DNA from: Allodiplogaster sudhausi
Taxonomy: Eukaryota; Nematoda; Chromadorea; Rhabditida; Diplogasteridae
Length of the DNA: 64,000 nt
Direction of reading: 5' to 3'
Assembly: GCA_945643635.1 (NCBI GenBank)
Contig: CALZFC010000018.1
Coordinates: 33,501-97,500 of the forward strand
Shown: piece by piece, positions 44,870-58,556 of the stretch
Position numbering within the stretch: the first letter of the stretch is position 1
Layout: each line of letters opens with the position of its first letter
Notes under the pieces: model-generated
What the model saw: the letters and a program-made list of their open reading frames with translations, nothing else
What the model was told of the DNA's origin: nothing
Databases searched by the model: none
Made by a program: the position numbers and the translations under genes

Positions 44870-47086
44870 CAGAGAACTGAATCGCGAACCTTGGACAGTC
44901 GCTCGACGATCTGGAAACATATGCTGATACCCGAGATGACAACAAACGACTGAAAGAGGCGAATGCCCGTCTCCTTTCTGATTTGGCTGCGCAGAGAGAG
45001 TGCCACTCCCTCTTCGAGAAGAATGCCATGGAGAACGCAAGGCTGATTGAGAGGTCGCCCCTCTTTTAATTTAATTATTAGTATAATATTTATACTTTGC
45101 ACAGCAAGACACATACTATTCACATAAAAGATACGTAAAACATGAACGGAGATGCTTTGCAGAAACAGCGACTTGGAGACAAGAATGAGTGGCTTGCACA
45201 AGCAACTGGAAAGCATCAATGAGAGATGGAGAGAGAATCTTACACGGATTGAAGAGGAGTGGAATGTCAAGGTCATCATGAGATTCTATTAACTTTATGA
45301 CCGCTTTCTGATGATATTAATTCGTGTTTACAATTAGTGGACTGTATTTCCAGCGATCGGAATTGGAGTTGGAGAAGACGGAATTGAGAAGGCAACTCGG
45401 AGACATGCAAAGAATGTTCGAGTCAGCGACCCGCGATGTCGCCGAGACAACCAGAAGGTCCAAAGCCCTTTATCGGCACGCCTTCCCTGATCTAACCTGA
45501 GAATAGCCATCCATCGCTCTCCCTTCTTTCTCCTTTTCAAGTCATTCTTCGTTCTCTTCTTGCACTCACAAGGGACGCTTGCACGAGGCAAACTCACATA
45601 CTAAATATAACAAAAATATCTCTACAAGTATCCGGCGAGGAAGAATTGAACTATTTCGTATTGTTATTTAGAGCCATGCTTATGCACAGTGCAATGTATT
45701 TCCGTGCAGTTTCAGCTTGTGCCATCGAATGAATTTATTTTGCCTTGCATTCTGCACTCGCTTGCAGTGAAAGTGTTGTAGTAATCGTCTCTCTTTGCAC
45801 TCCATGTTTATTTCAGAATTGTCCAGCACAAAATGTCCATTTCCACATTGTGCACAGCACAAGCTTCTCCGCCTTCCTCTCTCCACTAGAATAGCGCGCT
45901 GCCACAGGGGTCGAGTGCCACTCCCAGCATAGAAACCTCCGTCTTCCATATCCTCTGTCTCTGCCGAGATATAGCCACATACCGCTCGCATAGTTCTAGT
46001 CTTGTTTCGGGTTTCCTCAGCCATTTCTAGGGCCTAGTCAAGGTTTAGAGCTTTCTTTTCTGTGCCAAAATGCTTTGCTCCTCTGTCTTACATGCTCAAA
46101 CGCACAACACAGCCTCCAGAAATTCGTGTATATCATTCCTCCCTCTCTGTTTTCTCTGTTCTCTCCCCTCTACGCGTGTTCCCTCACCATCCCGCTGACT
46201 CCGCTACTCTTCCATTTGTGTGATTCCTGATAAACCTGTTTGGTCATTCTGTCAGTCCTCCTCTAATGACAATAACAACCGCAGCCATCAGTGTTGCGTA
46301 ATCAACTGCGATTCAATGCCTTCTTGGGGAAACGCCGTAGAAAACAACAAGAAAATATTTAATTATTTTATCAAGACAAATAAAATAAAAAGCCCTGAAA
46401 ATCCTCTGTTTTTCTAGACTTGACGAAGCTCGCGCTTCTCGCGATGAGTTGCGTGGAACACTGGAGAACATCGAATCACGCCATCAGGTAAAGGCAGCCG
46501 CCTCTCCCCGCATACTCAAAGTGACCTACTAACAGGAAGAGCAGCTCGAGGCACACTTAAGACCAGCTCTGAAGTAACACCCCACCATGAATCAGATGAG
46601 TCATTAGCACGAGTTACACAAAATGAGACCTTTTGTGATATTCAATGTGAAAATTCTTCCCTAATATATTTACATCACGGCCAAATTATAATGACAAAAA
46701 AATGACCTTGCATCCCCGTTGAAAGCATGCTATAATTTACATATCTACTGATGTTCTTGTGCTGAACGATTCTTTCAATACTTAACATGGCGTGCCAGAT
46801 AATTAATCGCATGTTGCTTTCAACTTCATGTGTCATTGATTTTTTATCAATTCTGTTAAATTATTAAGTTTCAGTTGCCGAATCAGGTATTTGTAATATT
46901 TATCAGAAAATAAATAAGACGTCATCCTTTATGATAGAATAAAATGCGATTTGGCAGGCGAAGCTGTCGGGAGTGGAGGAGCAGATGAGAGAAGCAGAGC
47001 AGAGGGCGGCTGAGATGGTCAGTCTCGTCGCCTCTCTCACGGCTGATGCCAGGTCCTCCCGCAGGGAAGTCGAGGAAATCATCTAG
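43190..47086 (+). CDS. long coiled-coil protein, unidentified
   Basis: Exons ending at 43339, then 43475-43632, 43749-43866, 44443-44558, 44630-44777, 44899-45053, 45163-45271, 45354-45457, 46418-46487 and 46958-47086 are in phase. They encode more than 400 residues. After a Ser/Pro-rich start (GKASPSPSNGSLPPSRSQS) nearly everything is heptad-like: LNKAQEECERLHQRMIGQEE, LTKRLSDRESELSKLRYEL, LELEKTELRRQLGDMQRMFE. It ends EVEEII and TAG. The 5' end is unresolved: the frame is open back to 43069 with no in-frame ATG, so an upstream exon must supply the start. Likely a cytoskeletal, centrosomal or scaffold protein; the sequence alone does not say which. Confidence 0.75.
44805..44872 (+). repeat. 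(GA)n in coiled-coil gene intron
   Basis: GA array directly upstream of the acceptor at 44898, on the purine strand relative to the gene. Confidence 0.93.
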
Positions 47087-48345
47087 ACAGGCCGTGGCCG
47101 CCAGCCTCCCCATTCCCTTCATCTACTCACCCTGCGCTTCCATGCGCATCTTAACACATTCATACGTGTACCATTAGAAGCTACATTCTTACTGCTAGAG
47201 AACCAATTGTACCTCCAAATCATGTCAGCACTGATGAAAATAATTATTTGAGCATATGTATGAAAGGAATGCGAGAATATGTATGTGCATATGTGTGAAC
47301 AGAAGAACGCAACGGTTTCAGCTGTGGTGGAATTCACACAAGCAACTGTCAAGTGCACGAAGGACATTGTCCCAGACAGGATATAAAGAGAAGAGAGAAG
47401 AGCCGTCCCTTGTGATCTACCGCGGAAACAGTGAGAGCTTGCCACCTTGGTAATTGGTGTGTAGTGCGTGAATGGAAGCAGAACCTCCTTAGCCTGCCAT
47501 CCCTCTCCTCTTATCACCTTGTTGAGAGCCGCGAGTGGAATGGCGCGAGAGGCCATCTCCACCACTCCATTCCCCTTTAGCAGCGTCGTCCCACTCCACT
47601 CCACATGATTTCTCTTTGGTCCTACGTCTTTTTAAGTCCACTTAACCCTACTTTAGCACCTCTAGTTTATACTCGTCTTTCCTATCCTTTTCCGCTAGGT
47701 TCCACACGAAGGCTGATGCAATGATGAGATGAGCCATAACCTGCTCATCTCTCGCCTCCTTCGCTGTACTTTTGTTTGTCTTTACCGCCATTGGTGTCCT
47801 TTGATGGCGTTCCATTTCACGGGCAATTCCTCGCATATTCGGGAAAACATTCTCCTGGGACAACTCACTCTTCAACAACTTCGTCTCTGCGTGTTGACCC
47901 CTCGTTCTCCTAAATCTGTCTTCTTCTTCTCACTCTCTTTATCTCTCCCTCCTCAGCTCTCTCTCACTCTCTCTTTCTCTCTCTCTCTTTCTCTCGTTGT
48001 CTTCCTGCCAGCAACCCCTTGGTTGTTATTGCGGTAACTAAGAAATGATGAATATCGACGAAATTAGATCTCGTCTTTATTTCTATGCAATGGAAAACTG
48101 CCCAACAGTCGGGCAGTTGGCCTTTTTTTGTGGCGTGAACTGTCTTGTGGGCCTTCAGATCAAAATTAGGAGTTGCCTTCTTGTTGTAAATACCTTTCAA
48201 TGTCACTAGTCGCTCTCACCCGCTTGCCCTCGTTCACGCTTTCTTATAAGGCTCGATTCAACATCCTTCGCAACTGCATCAATATTATACAGAATGGAAT
48301 AAAGTATTGATGATTTTATTTTCTCGCTCAAGCATACCCAACAAG
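47087..48345. other. intergenic; possible unidentified minus-strand exons
   Basis: Two minus-strand frames look partly coding. One is 47851-47741 (ENVFPNMRGIAREMERHQRT, acceptor GTCCCAG before, donor CAG/GTTATG after). The other is around 47600-47515 (EMASRAIPLAALNK before an AAG/GTGATA donor). I could not connect them or name a family. The rest is repeat (CT at 47950-48000) or unremarkable. Confidence 0.3.
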
Positions 48346-49555
48346 ATGGCGTCTTCGGGAGTGCGCCTTCTCCTGTCTCGTCCAGTCTCTTCCTCTTCTA
48401 CCAGATTGGCCTCTGCCACTGCCCCCTCTCAACCTGAAGCTGTCCCCGAAGAAGGCTTTCGCCATCCTTCTGAGAACATCCAACTCGCCAAGGACTTCCG
48501 ATTCCGCCACGTACGTTTGCATCTCAGTAACGCTTTTTGGAGCAAGAGATTGCAAAACTGTTCTTTGAGATTTCGCAGCCTTCGGATGCATCTCTCACTT
48601 CGATGTTCGACAGATTCGCCCGTTCTGACCAGCTCGCTTTGGTTTGCTTCAGCACTTACAACTACTTTCTGTTCTCCTCGAATATTCTTTTTTTACCTTT
48701 GATTTAGACACCCGGCGTGTCGCCAGCAGAGATGCGGCCGCTTCTCGAGTACATCTACCAGTGCGCACTCTCGCACCCTCCACTACACAACATGATCACT
48801 GTCGCCACTCACAAGGTCTCTCTCTCCCCATCCTCTCTCTCTCTTTCTCTCTACCCTCATCTCCTCTAATCACCCCTCTCTAGAGATCGGGTGAACCCGC
48901 AGGCTTCGTGATGCACACTCTCCTGCACCGTTCCCCTTCCATGAGTGCCTACTCTCCTCATCCTGCCGGATGCTGGTTTGGTTCCCTTTCATTCCATCCC
49001 ACTCCTTTCTTCTCGTTCAGCTCACGACTTCGAGGACGTCTTCTCTCACTTCTGGCGTCTCTTCCCAGATGTCAAGGTCGCCCTCTCCAGCCAAGCTCTC
49101 TTCGTGGATGACAGGTGAGTGGAGGGTTGGGGAGGAAAAGGGAATAAGCTGACTTGAGATGGCGTTCCTCTGGCTTGGCAGCTGCTCTCTTCCACGCTGG
49201 ACTCGACTTCAGTCGATTCACTTCTGATGGCATTCGCTATGCAATATGCCAGGTTGGGGAACCTCTCTCTCTCTCTCTATCTCTCCCCCTTCCTGTTCTC
49301 ACTCACCCGTTCAGGCAACCTGCCCTGATACGACAGCTGAAGCCCTTAGAATGGGCTACGATGTCCTCCACATCGGCCGTTCTCTCTTCCGTCCCGATGG
49401 AACTCACGTAGGCCATCCCATGCAGTCTCCAATCAATAGCTGTTCCGTGATTGCAGAGAGACTTGCACACGGCCCAAGTTCTGCTCGGCCTGGATCTGCG
49501 CAAGAGAGCGAGTCTCGACCCGCTTCCCCTCTGGAGACGAATGCTGCTCATCTAA
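48346..49555 (+). CDS. GNAT-family N-acetyltransferase, AANAT-like, with mitochondrial-type N-terminus
   Basis: Eight exons (48346-48510, 48549-48641, 48708-48815, 48884-48980, 49021-49114, 49159-49252, 49315-49407, 49457-49555) join in phase into about 280 residues. The acetyl-CoA loop is RSSGLA (R-x-x-G-x-A), followed by the helix AALFHAGLDF and the strand-helix YAICQATCPDTTAEALRMGY, as in arylalkylamine N-acetyltransferases. An early IAKLFFEISQPSDAS segment corresponds to the family's N-terminal helix. The first 20 residues (MASSGVRLLLSRPVSSSST) are Arg/Ser-rich without acids, suggesting mitochondrial import. Substrate unknown. The gene is convergent with FRA10AC1, with 275 bases between stops. 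Confidence 0.75.
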
Positions 49556-49830
49556 GCCATCGCTTCACTTCATTCATCTCTTCATTACCTCAACATCTGT
49601 GCTTCAGCGTACGAGATATCACGTATTTCTCTCATTCACTTGACGAATGACCTGTATAGAATATTATCGCTTCCACTCTGTTCGAATCCTTGTACATAAA
49701 GCTAATCGCACTTGTGTTCATGCTCTATCAGAATACAATTACATCATGGAACCCCAGACACGCAAAATATCTCCTTTTATCGCGAAATATCGCCAAGGAA
49801 CCCGTCAAATTGATCAAATCTTGCATGGAG

Positions 49831-51380
49831 TCAGTCGAAGACGTCGTTGAGGAAGTCGTCAATGTCATCATCGATAGTCTTCGTGACTTCCTGAGGGACA
49901 GGCCCCTCCCATACTGCAGTTGAACCGGACTTCTTGGAAGAAGACGGTTCCTTCGTCGCTCCATCAGAATCTTTGAATGAGACAAGTCTGACTTAGAGTC
50001 ATTTTATTCCACAGCAAAGTATTTTGACGACATTTGAAGAGAGAGAAAAGCATGAGAAGACAGACCTGTCGCACCAGAGTTGTCTGAATCTGATTGAGAG
50101 CTCGCTCCGTCGTGCTTTCTCTTTTTCTTGTCCTTCTTCTTTTTATCCCTCTTCCCGATCTTCACAACACGCTTCCTGTGAACAAATGGGTTTAGAGAAG
50201 AAAAGAGAAGCAAATTTTAGGATAGGAAATGCTCAGTTGAAAAAAGAGGAAATAAATGTACAAAAAAAAACTTCTTAGATCGATAGTTTAGCATCTCGGA
50301 GCAAGGCGGGCACAGTCGAACCTTCACCAGTGCATTCTTCTGCTGGCCACTCTCGACATATGCAAAATTTACCTAAAAGTTTCATGCATTGAACAAAATA
50401 GGACAATCAATTGAAAAGCGGAATGAAACAAAATGATCAGAATCGTCGTTTTGAAAAAGTAGAGAAGAAATAATTAAAGAGAGCAAACCTCCCAGCTGGT
50501 CAGCGAGTGGCGCTCTTCACATTTCCTTGCTCCGCAGATTACATGGCCCTTCCCGCTCTTCACTTCTCCTTCTACTCTCCATCGCATTGCGATCTGGCCC
50601 GTTTTGTGCCGGCTCAAATCAACGATACAGTACTCTGCAAGTATACTGCACTTCGAAACTAAAACTAATAAGACAACAACTTTCTAATTTGAGTTTGAAG
50701 ATACCTTTGAAGAGCATATCATAATATCGCTTAGCAAGCCGATTAGCATATGAACTTTGAGCGGAAGCAAGCTCTTCTGCGGTCCATAAGAACTTATGAT
50801 TGTCCTGAATATGGAGAACCATTAGTACATGAGTCAAAACAACAACGAGATAACCTTAAGGACGTCATAGTCTGAACGGTCCTTCGAAGTATCGCGTTCT
50901 AACTTCTTGGTTGCTCCTTGGTAACAAAGATGATACAAGTTCATCATCTCCTTATGTCGATCATAAGCACTCAACTTCATTAAGCGACCCATTTGTCTGC
51001 AAACTTTTCCATACAAAGATGCTCTCGAGCTGAACATTCGATATAAAGTTAAATTAGTCATGGTCTGAACCTTATTTTCCGGAAGGCTTAAGAAAAATTA
51101 GAAGAAGAAAAGAAAAGACGAGCCTTTGCATTCGTCCGTGCTCTTCTTGAAACAACTTCTTAGCATCAGAACGCTTCAGCTTCTCGGGCGCACCTAACGA
51201 TCATTGCATTTTGAAAAGTTGGCCTCGAGTCGGATAATTCGACAAATCAGAACCTGGATATTCCTTCTCTATGAAATCATGCCTTTTCTTCTTCTTCCGC
51301 TCGATTTCACTTTGATAGTCGAACTCAGATTGTAGATCATCCAAACCGATATCCGGATTACGTTTCCTTCCGAAATCCAT
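49831..51380 (-). CDS. FRA10AC1: FRA10AC1 homologue
   Basis: Nuclear protein associated with spliceosomal and splicing-factor complexes. Eight exons, all phases consistent: 51380-51254, 51193-51124, 50996-50855, 50804-50705, 50634-50489, 50372-50272, 50175-50066, 49970-49831. Clear family blocks: AYDRHKEMMNLYHLCY, DNHKFLWTAEE, ANRLAKRYYDMLFKEYCI, MRWRVEGEVKSGKGHVICG with the Cys pairs GARKCEE and LCPPCSEML, SWEVNFAYVE, and the C-terminal VWEGPVP with DIDDFLNDVFD. A Lys-rich segment (KRDKKKKDKKKRKH) gives nuclear localisation. About 278 residues against 315 in human. The intron after 51124 starts with GC instead of GT. The ATG follows a TTTTGCAG acceptor directly, so a 5' leader exon or trans-splicing is likely. 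Confidence 0.95.
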
Positions 51381-53906
51381 CTGCAAAACAGTAACGTAAC
51401 GTTTAAAAAAAAAAGGAAATTAAAGCGAAGGAGAACAACTGAGGTGTCGCAGTAACTAATTTCGTGCGAATAGATAACTTGATGGAAGCTAGTGTAGTTC
51501 ACAATATGATAACTAATATACGGTCCAATCTATTGCTGTAAAGAGCGTTTAGTGCACGAAACTTCGAAAAGTTGCGCGTGAAAAGGACTTGGGCGTGCCA
51601 AATTTGCGAGAAATGTTCAGATTTCTTTGTTTTTCGCGGCAGTTACAGTTAACGATGGGCTGTTACTTTGCTTGTAACTCCTTAATGTTCGTCGTTTTAA
51701 TTTTGTCGGCTCATCTAGACATGGTGAAGCAAAGTAAATCGTTAATGGTTGCAGCTTTAATCCGTTGCATTGCCATTCCATAACAGTGTGCTTTTTGATT
51801 AGATGTTCTCTGCACACTCGACCAAACCCCTTCCTTTGAACAACTGTTACTTGCTTAGTGCCATGTGCTATTCTATTTTCAAGTACCTGCAGGAGTGTGT
51901 TGCTCACTTTCGCTTATTTCACTCTTTTTTGGGTGCCAACTCTTCTGATTATTCAGATACCCATGACGAGAAGAATAAGTTGCTGACAACCCTGCTGTGA
52001 AAGGAGATCAGCACGGTTTATTCTGTTCTTTCTTCTTAATTGTTCATTAAAACTCCATACGTGCAATCCCAACTGTTTCAGAATGCAGAATAGCTGTAGG
52101 ATGAAAGTCCTGTATGAATTCAGCTTGCTGCTCCCTTGCCCTCTTTCTCTTGCCAGCTCTCTCCCTTCTGTTGAATGAGTGACAGTCTGTGTTGGACTCC
52201 GCCCCTCCCGACTCTCCCTGGCCACGTTGCCAATATCATCTGTGCTGATTGCAGTCTGCGCCAGGCGTCCCTTCTACCATTCTGCACTATTCCGTCCTCT
52301 TTCTTCACTTCTGTCTCTCTCACTCTGTCATCTCCACACTTCACTCATAGTTATTCTGCACTTTAGAAGGTCTTTGCTTCTTTCATTTAGTGTATTTTCC
52401 CCATCACTGAAAAGGTGAGCTCTAGAAACAACCTTCAGGTTTAGTTTTTGTTCTTATGGGGCTGGTTTAGAATTGTTACTGCTTCAAATGATTCAAAATC
52501 GAGCAAATATGGTGGTAGTTCAATTCGCAATTGTTGCTGAAGCCCGCTCTATGTTCATCGGCAATCCTTTCCGCTTTATCCTATCAGTACCTTAATTTAA
52601 GCTAGGAAAACAACAATACCAGCTATGGTATCATTTCAGATTTTTACATTTGATTTTGCGCTTCGAGTAGCAGAATATCCTTAATGGATGTGGATTTGTC
52701 TCGATTTTTAGGGCAGTTTTGAATTTCCCTTTTCCTCATCCCTTGGGCTTGATGAGAGAGCAACATGAAATCTACTAGAATGCGGAGGATATTGGAGGAC
52801 TAAAAATGTAAATGAAAACGAGGAACGCCCGGGGCTGGTGATGTGGACGGGTAAGCCTCTTCGCATTCCTTGCACTCTTTTGTTACCCGCCTTCTCCACT
52901 GCTTTCCTTCTTGAGGGAAGAGCAAGAGAATGAGAATGAGGGGGAGAGAGGGCGAGGGAGAAACGGAGAGAGAGAAAGAGAGGGATGACACGCTCTCGTC
53001 CGCTGTACTCTCCGCATCTTCTACGCTCTCTCTCCTCTCCCCGATCATTCGTTGACCGTGTCCTTCCTCCTTTACCTTTCTGTGGGTGACTCTCCTCTAT
53101 GCTGCCCTCGTTTCCAGCAGTCGGGAATATTTCACCGTTTTCTTCACACTTGAAGAAGTTGGATTTATATTGAGCGTCTGATTATCTGCCTCGGGATGAA
53201 GGTGTTAGCGAAACAAGAATAGATTATAGGGAACGGATATTTCCTTGTAATAAGTCACGACAAAAAAGTTTTGTTATCCCTTATCGCTTCTGTTTCTGTT
53301 TCGCGCGTCCTCTCATGCATCCTCTCGCCACATATTTTGCACTCTCGCCGTCACATACTTTTCTGTTCTGTCCCTGTCTTATCTCCTAATCTGCCTTCCA
53401 CGGCCTCTGCAGAGTGACTCTCATATCAATTGTCCACTTCTACTCTTGAATTGATCGCCGCTCAGAATAGCTACTGTAAAGTGTAATCATCACTGTACTT
53501 TGCATTGCTTCAGTGGGTCAGCGAGGACAAGGAGGAGGAGATCAAGGCTATGAAGAACAGAATCTATCATTTTCTTCATTTATAAATCTTCACCTTCCCC
53601 CTTTAACCCCTCATTGGTTACCCTTTGTGGGTTTCGATCGCTTCTCAGGGGTGTTCAGTGATCCTGCACGTTCCCGCACTGTCTACCTCTTCCTACACTC
53701 TGCCTCCTCTCTCTCTCTCTCTCTCTCTCTCTCGCTTTCTGACGCTGTCGCTCTTCTCTGTGCTCTCTTCCTATTCCATCCTCTCTGAGTGCGACCAAGT
53801 GAATGGTGCTCTACTTTCTGCATACACGTGCAGTCGGTATGGCCGCATTCCTCTCGGTCGAGCATTTCGACCGCTTTCTTCTCCCGACCGTTTCTCGCTC
53901 TCGGTC

Positions 53907-53945
<39 letters not shown>

Positions 53946-54391
53946 GTCTCTCGCCGTCGTGCCTCTCTCCTTCCACTTCCCTTTTATCTTCAACCTCTCT
54001 CGACCATCTTCCATGTTTGTCAAGATGAGGATTGCGGATTGTTGGCTCCTCTATTCCGCCCGTGATAGTCTTCCTTCTCTTCCACCGGTTACGGATAATT
54101 GGCTTTCAATTATCAGATGGATTCCTTTCTTGCTTTCCCCAAGTTCTTTTCCAACTGCCGCTCTTCAACTCTGTTTTGCTGCGAGGAGGAGGGAGAAGCC
54201 ATGATATCTCATGTGCCTATGTTTCTTGCTGTTTTGGTTGCTATGAGCCTCCTGGCTACAGCGCATTAGTGGGCGGAGTCACTTAGGGTCCAGATGCAAC
54301 TGCTTTTCTTCCTTTTTTTGAACGTTTACTTGACCCATTCACTTCTCACGTTATATATTGCCACTTTTAAGCAAATACACATACACGCACA

Positions 54392-54444
<53 letters not shown>

Positions 54445-54816
54445 ATTCTCTCCTCTCTTCTTCTCTCTGTACCTCTCGCACATCCACTTTTTTGTGACTG
54501 CCGATATTTCTGGCAATTTTGGACCCTCGTTTTTACTTATTCTTGTGATATATCGAATACCGTGGCAGTTGATCCGTGTCGTGTTCCGCACAGCCGTTCT
54601 GCGACTGAATTGTATGTTGATTGGGGGTCGAGTCGGTCGCGTTCCTCTCCAGGTCGCCTCCTCTCTTTGCTCCTTCTGACCACCCTCCTCTGCCTCTCGT
54701 CTGCTCTCTCTCTCTCTCTCTCTCTCTCTCGCTCCTCTCTCTCTTTCCTCGCCTCTCTCCCTCGGATCAGCCCCCGACGCCAGTGGCAGCCACGGTCATC
54801 AGACAACCAACGAGAC
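51381..54816. other. 3.4-kb intergenic region, no gene I can support
   Basis: CT arrays at 53705-53735, 53895-53955 and 54390-54445 and general pyrimidine richness produce many low-complexity frames. One isolated exon-like piece at 53512-53583 (after TTGCTTCAG: WVSEDKEEEIKAMKNRIYHF, then stop) might be coding. Neither start nor partner exon was found. Confidence 0.45.
54390..54445 (+). repeat. (CT)n microsatellite upstream of vigilin
   Basis: Almost pure CT array about 370 bases before the vigilin ATG. It could lie in the leader or promoter region. Confidence 0.93.
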
Positions 54817-57800
54817 ATGGACGACGGAAACGATATTCACCTGAACGGAACTAACGGTAAGGGGGGGGGGTGAAAGAAGAGGACCATTTTAAGATTGAGC
54901 TGGATATTTTTGATGGGCAGACTAATGAGACAACGTGAAGGTACAGACGCAGCCACGCCGATCCCCGCCGAGCCAGCCACGGGAGCACCCGCCACGGCCC
55001 TGGACTACTCCACCGACTTCCCGGCCCTGCCGAATGCCGAGCCCGCCGCGGTTCGTCCCAAGCAGGCCGCGCCCGCCTGGACTCGCCCTGCCTCGAAGAA
55101 CACGGCCATTGTGAGTGGGTTGTTGTGGAAGTAAAGAAGGGAACGGAATCTGCTTCAGAAGCTCACTCTCAATGCGGACGAGCGAGCTTCGAAGGGAAGA
55201 TCCTTTGGCACGACGAGTGAAGAGCAGCAGAGATGCATGAAAGTATCCGTGGAGACTGGTCAGGCAGATCTCTTCCTTATCATTCATTCTCTTCTTCCAA
55301 TTCCAGACACGCGAATCGAGTTGTGCGAGGCCAAGGATGGCACACTCACCGTCTTCATCCGCGGAGAGAAAAAGAAGGTCGAAGAGGCACGCGCCAAGGT
55401 CGTGCGAGAGCTTCAGACTCAGGTTGGGATTGGGGATATCCAAGTTGGGATTGGAGATATCCAAGTTGGGATTGTGGAGGTTTCCAAGTTGGGATTGTGG
55501 AGGTTTCCAAGTTGGGATCGGAGATATTCTATCCTAATCTGCCTTTCTTCAGGCGACGAAGGAGATCTCGGTGCCGAAGGAACACCACGGAATGCTGATT
55601 GGAAGAGAAGGGTCGAAGCTGAAGGAACTCGAGGCTGAGACCAACACTCGCATCGCTATTCCTGGTAGAGACTCCACTTCTGATGTCATCAAGGTATCAC
55701 GTCTTCCTCTTGTCTCCGTTCTCTGTTTATAAACCGGACCAGAGAACCGGACAGGAAAGAGACGAATTGATTGTAGATTACGGGTCCACGAGAGGGGATG
55801 GAACGGGCTGCTGCTCGCATTCTTCAGATCTCGACTGAGCAGGTTCCGATAGGAAATGAACACGGCTGAAGGATTAACAAGGGAAAGGAAGCGAGAGTGA
55901 TTGACTGGAGAGAGTGGAAATAATGGGACCATGTTGTGGAGAGATTCATAGGGATAGGCCAGTCACGTCATTTTATTGCACTCTTCCTTTTTCTTATCTC
56001 TTCATTTCGTCTTTAGCTGTTTTAACAGCCGTTCTATTCTAGCTAGGTCAACAGAGGGATGAAAGAGAGCTTATTAAAAGAAAATTTGGATCATTTATAA
56101 ACAACAGGAGAACTCCAGATTGAGATTATGCATACTATCGAAATAGCTTGTGTGGATGGTTGCAATGAAGTTACAAAAGGCTGACACCAGAGATCAGCTT
56201 GATTTTCTACGGGATGTTTGTATGATGGTGTTGATTGCAGTCTCGCTTGGCTACCGAGAACATCCCCGTAGCTCGTGCCTTTTTCCCCTGGGTTCGGGGG
56301 CCGAACAACGAACTCGTTGATGAACTCACTCGCCAATACTCCATCAAGGTAAACTTGTTGATTTGAAGCCAGTTTGTGTTCTGTGAAGTGTAAAGAATTT
56401 GTTGTAGATTAACATCCCTCCACCATCGGCCTCGAATGAGGTGATTGTGATCCAAGGTGAGCGCGAGGGAGTCCTCACCGCCGCCGCCAAGATCCGGGCC
56501 ATTGTTGCTGAGAAGGTTTCCCTCTTCTGACAACACTTCGGATTAATACCAACCTTGACACAATGGAGATTCTCTTCCTTGCAGTCGGCGATAGTGAAGA
56601 CCATGACGTGCACGATTGCGCGTGCCCAGCACCGCTTCATCATTGGCAAGCAACGCTCCGGCATTGCGGACATCCTCAGGGAGACTGGAGTCTCTGTCGA
56701 GGTCTGTCATGGGGTGGAGAATCCTTGATTCAGTTATATAGAAGAACGGTTTGTCTTCCCGACATCTTTTTTATGCCCTTGGGGCAACAACATGCAATTC
56801 AAATGTCAAAACTCCAGTTTTTTTTTCTGTGCATTCATAATGAATTGTAGATCCCCGAGGCGGAGACTTCAGATGTCATCACCCTCCGCGGAGACCCCGC
56901 CAGACTCAGTGATGCCCTGGCCCGCGTCTATGAGAGAGCCTCTTCCACCATCACCAAGCAACTCGATGTCCCCCATTGGATGCATCGACTTCTCATTGGC
57001 AGACAGGGCGCCACTCTTCAGGCTCGGCTTCCCCCTCGTTTTCACTCTTCCTTTCTCTGTCTCCTCTCCCTAACAGTGCCTTACTCTCTTCCTTTCACAG
57101 GCTCTGGTGCCTCACCGCGATAAGGTGCAGATTGACTTTGAAGACGATGGCGCGATCATCTTTGAGGGCTCTCCCGAAGAGGTTCCCCATTCGTTGTTGC
57201 TTAAGATGAGGATGGCTTAGCAGAGGAGCTGGAGTGACTGTATAATTACAGGTGAAATCCGCCCTGGCCGCCATCTCCAATGAGATCGCAAGGATCGAGC
57301 GAGAGATGACCATGGAGAAGATCAAGGTCAGAAAAGTAGTAGTACGGAATGTGCGAGAGGTTGATATATTATCTATTTTTTTTTACATAAGATTAATGAG
57401 TGCTTAGGCATCCTCTTTGCGTGAAAATCACGATACTCAAAAGAATGTGCTGTGCATTGGAGTAGAGAATGTGTGCGTGTTCTGGAAGTGTCGTTTATAG
57501 ATTCGTCTCTGTTTTTGAATGTTAATATCTCTCCTTGCAGGTGCATCCCTCCCTCCATCGCCATGTCATCGGCCGTGGAGGATCCCTCGTCTCCAAGCTC
57601 AAGGTAATCTCCCGGGAACTATTTAGTTTCGCTTTCATTTCTGACGTTAATGATCTCAGGATGAACACGACGTCTCCATCAACATTCCGGACGAGGCAAC
57701 GAACTCGGATGAGATCACCGTGGAGGGAAAGAAAGAAGGAGTCAAGAAGGCCATCGAGCAGATCAGGGAACTCGTCACCAAGATTGTTCGTTTCTCCTCA

Positions 57801-58521
57801 CTTCTTTCCTTCTTTTCTCCTTATGATTCCATCCCTTACAGGAGAACGAGAAGTCCAAAGATATCATCGTGGAGCAGCGTCTGCACAAACTTATCATTGG
57901 CCAGCGCGGAGAGAATATCCAGGTTCGTGCATCTTTCATTTCTTTCCTTTCTTTCATCTCCGTTCCCTTCTTACTTAGCTGCAATTTTAGCCGGTGAAGT
58001 CCAAGTAATAATTTTGATTGTTGTAGAAGGTGCGTGCCCAGTATCCTTCTGTCAACTTCTCATTCCCCGACCTGAACAAGAAGTCGGATATCATCAACAT
58101 CCGTGGAGATAAGGTCGAAGTGGACAACGCCGCCAAAGCTCTTCAGAAGATTGTCAAGGAGCTGGTTCGTACACTTTTGTCTTGAATAGCAACATTTTGC
58201 TCACTTTTTAATTTGTAATTACCTGCTGGGCAACTTAATCTTACAATGATAGTTCTTCGCTTACAGCTAGAAGCGAACTACCAGGAGTCCGTACCGATCT
58301 TCAAGGAGTTCTACAAGCACATTGTCGGAAAGGTGTGCATATTTTATTACTTTTTTTGTGGCCTTAACCGTTGCGGTGAAAATGGTGCTTCTGTAGGGAG
58401 GCTCGAACATCCGCAAGATCCGCGAGGAAACTCAGACGAAGATTGATCTGCCAGAAGAGGGATCCAGCGATGAGAAGATCCTCGTTACTGGCAAGAAGGA
58501 GAACGTCGCCAAGGTTCGTCG

Positions 58522-58556
<35 letters not shown>

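Noticed and set aside
45680..46024. Minus-strand 114-codon ORF with CCAQCGNGHF inside an intron of the coiled-coil gene
   Set aside because: The cysteine pattern is weak, and there are no splice context or supporting exons; probably chance.
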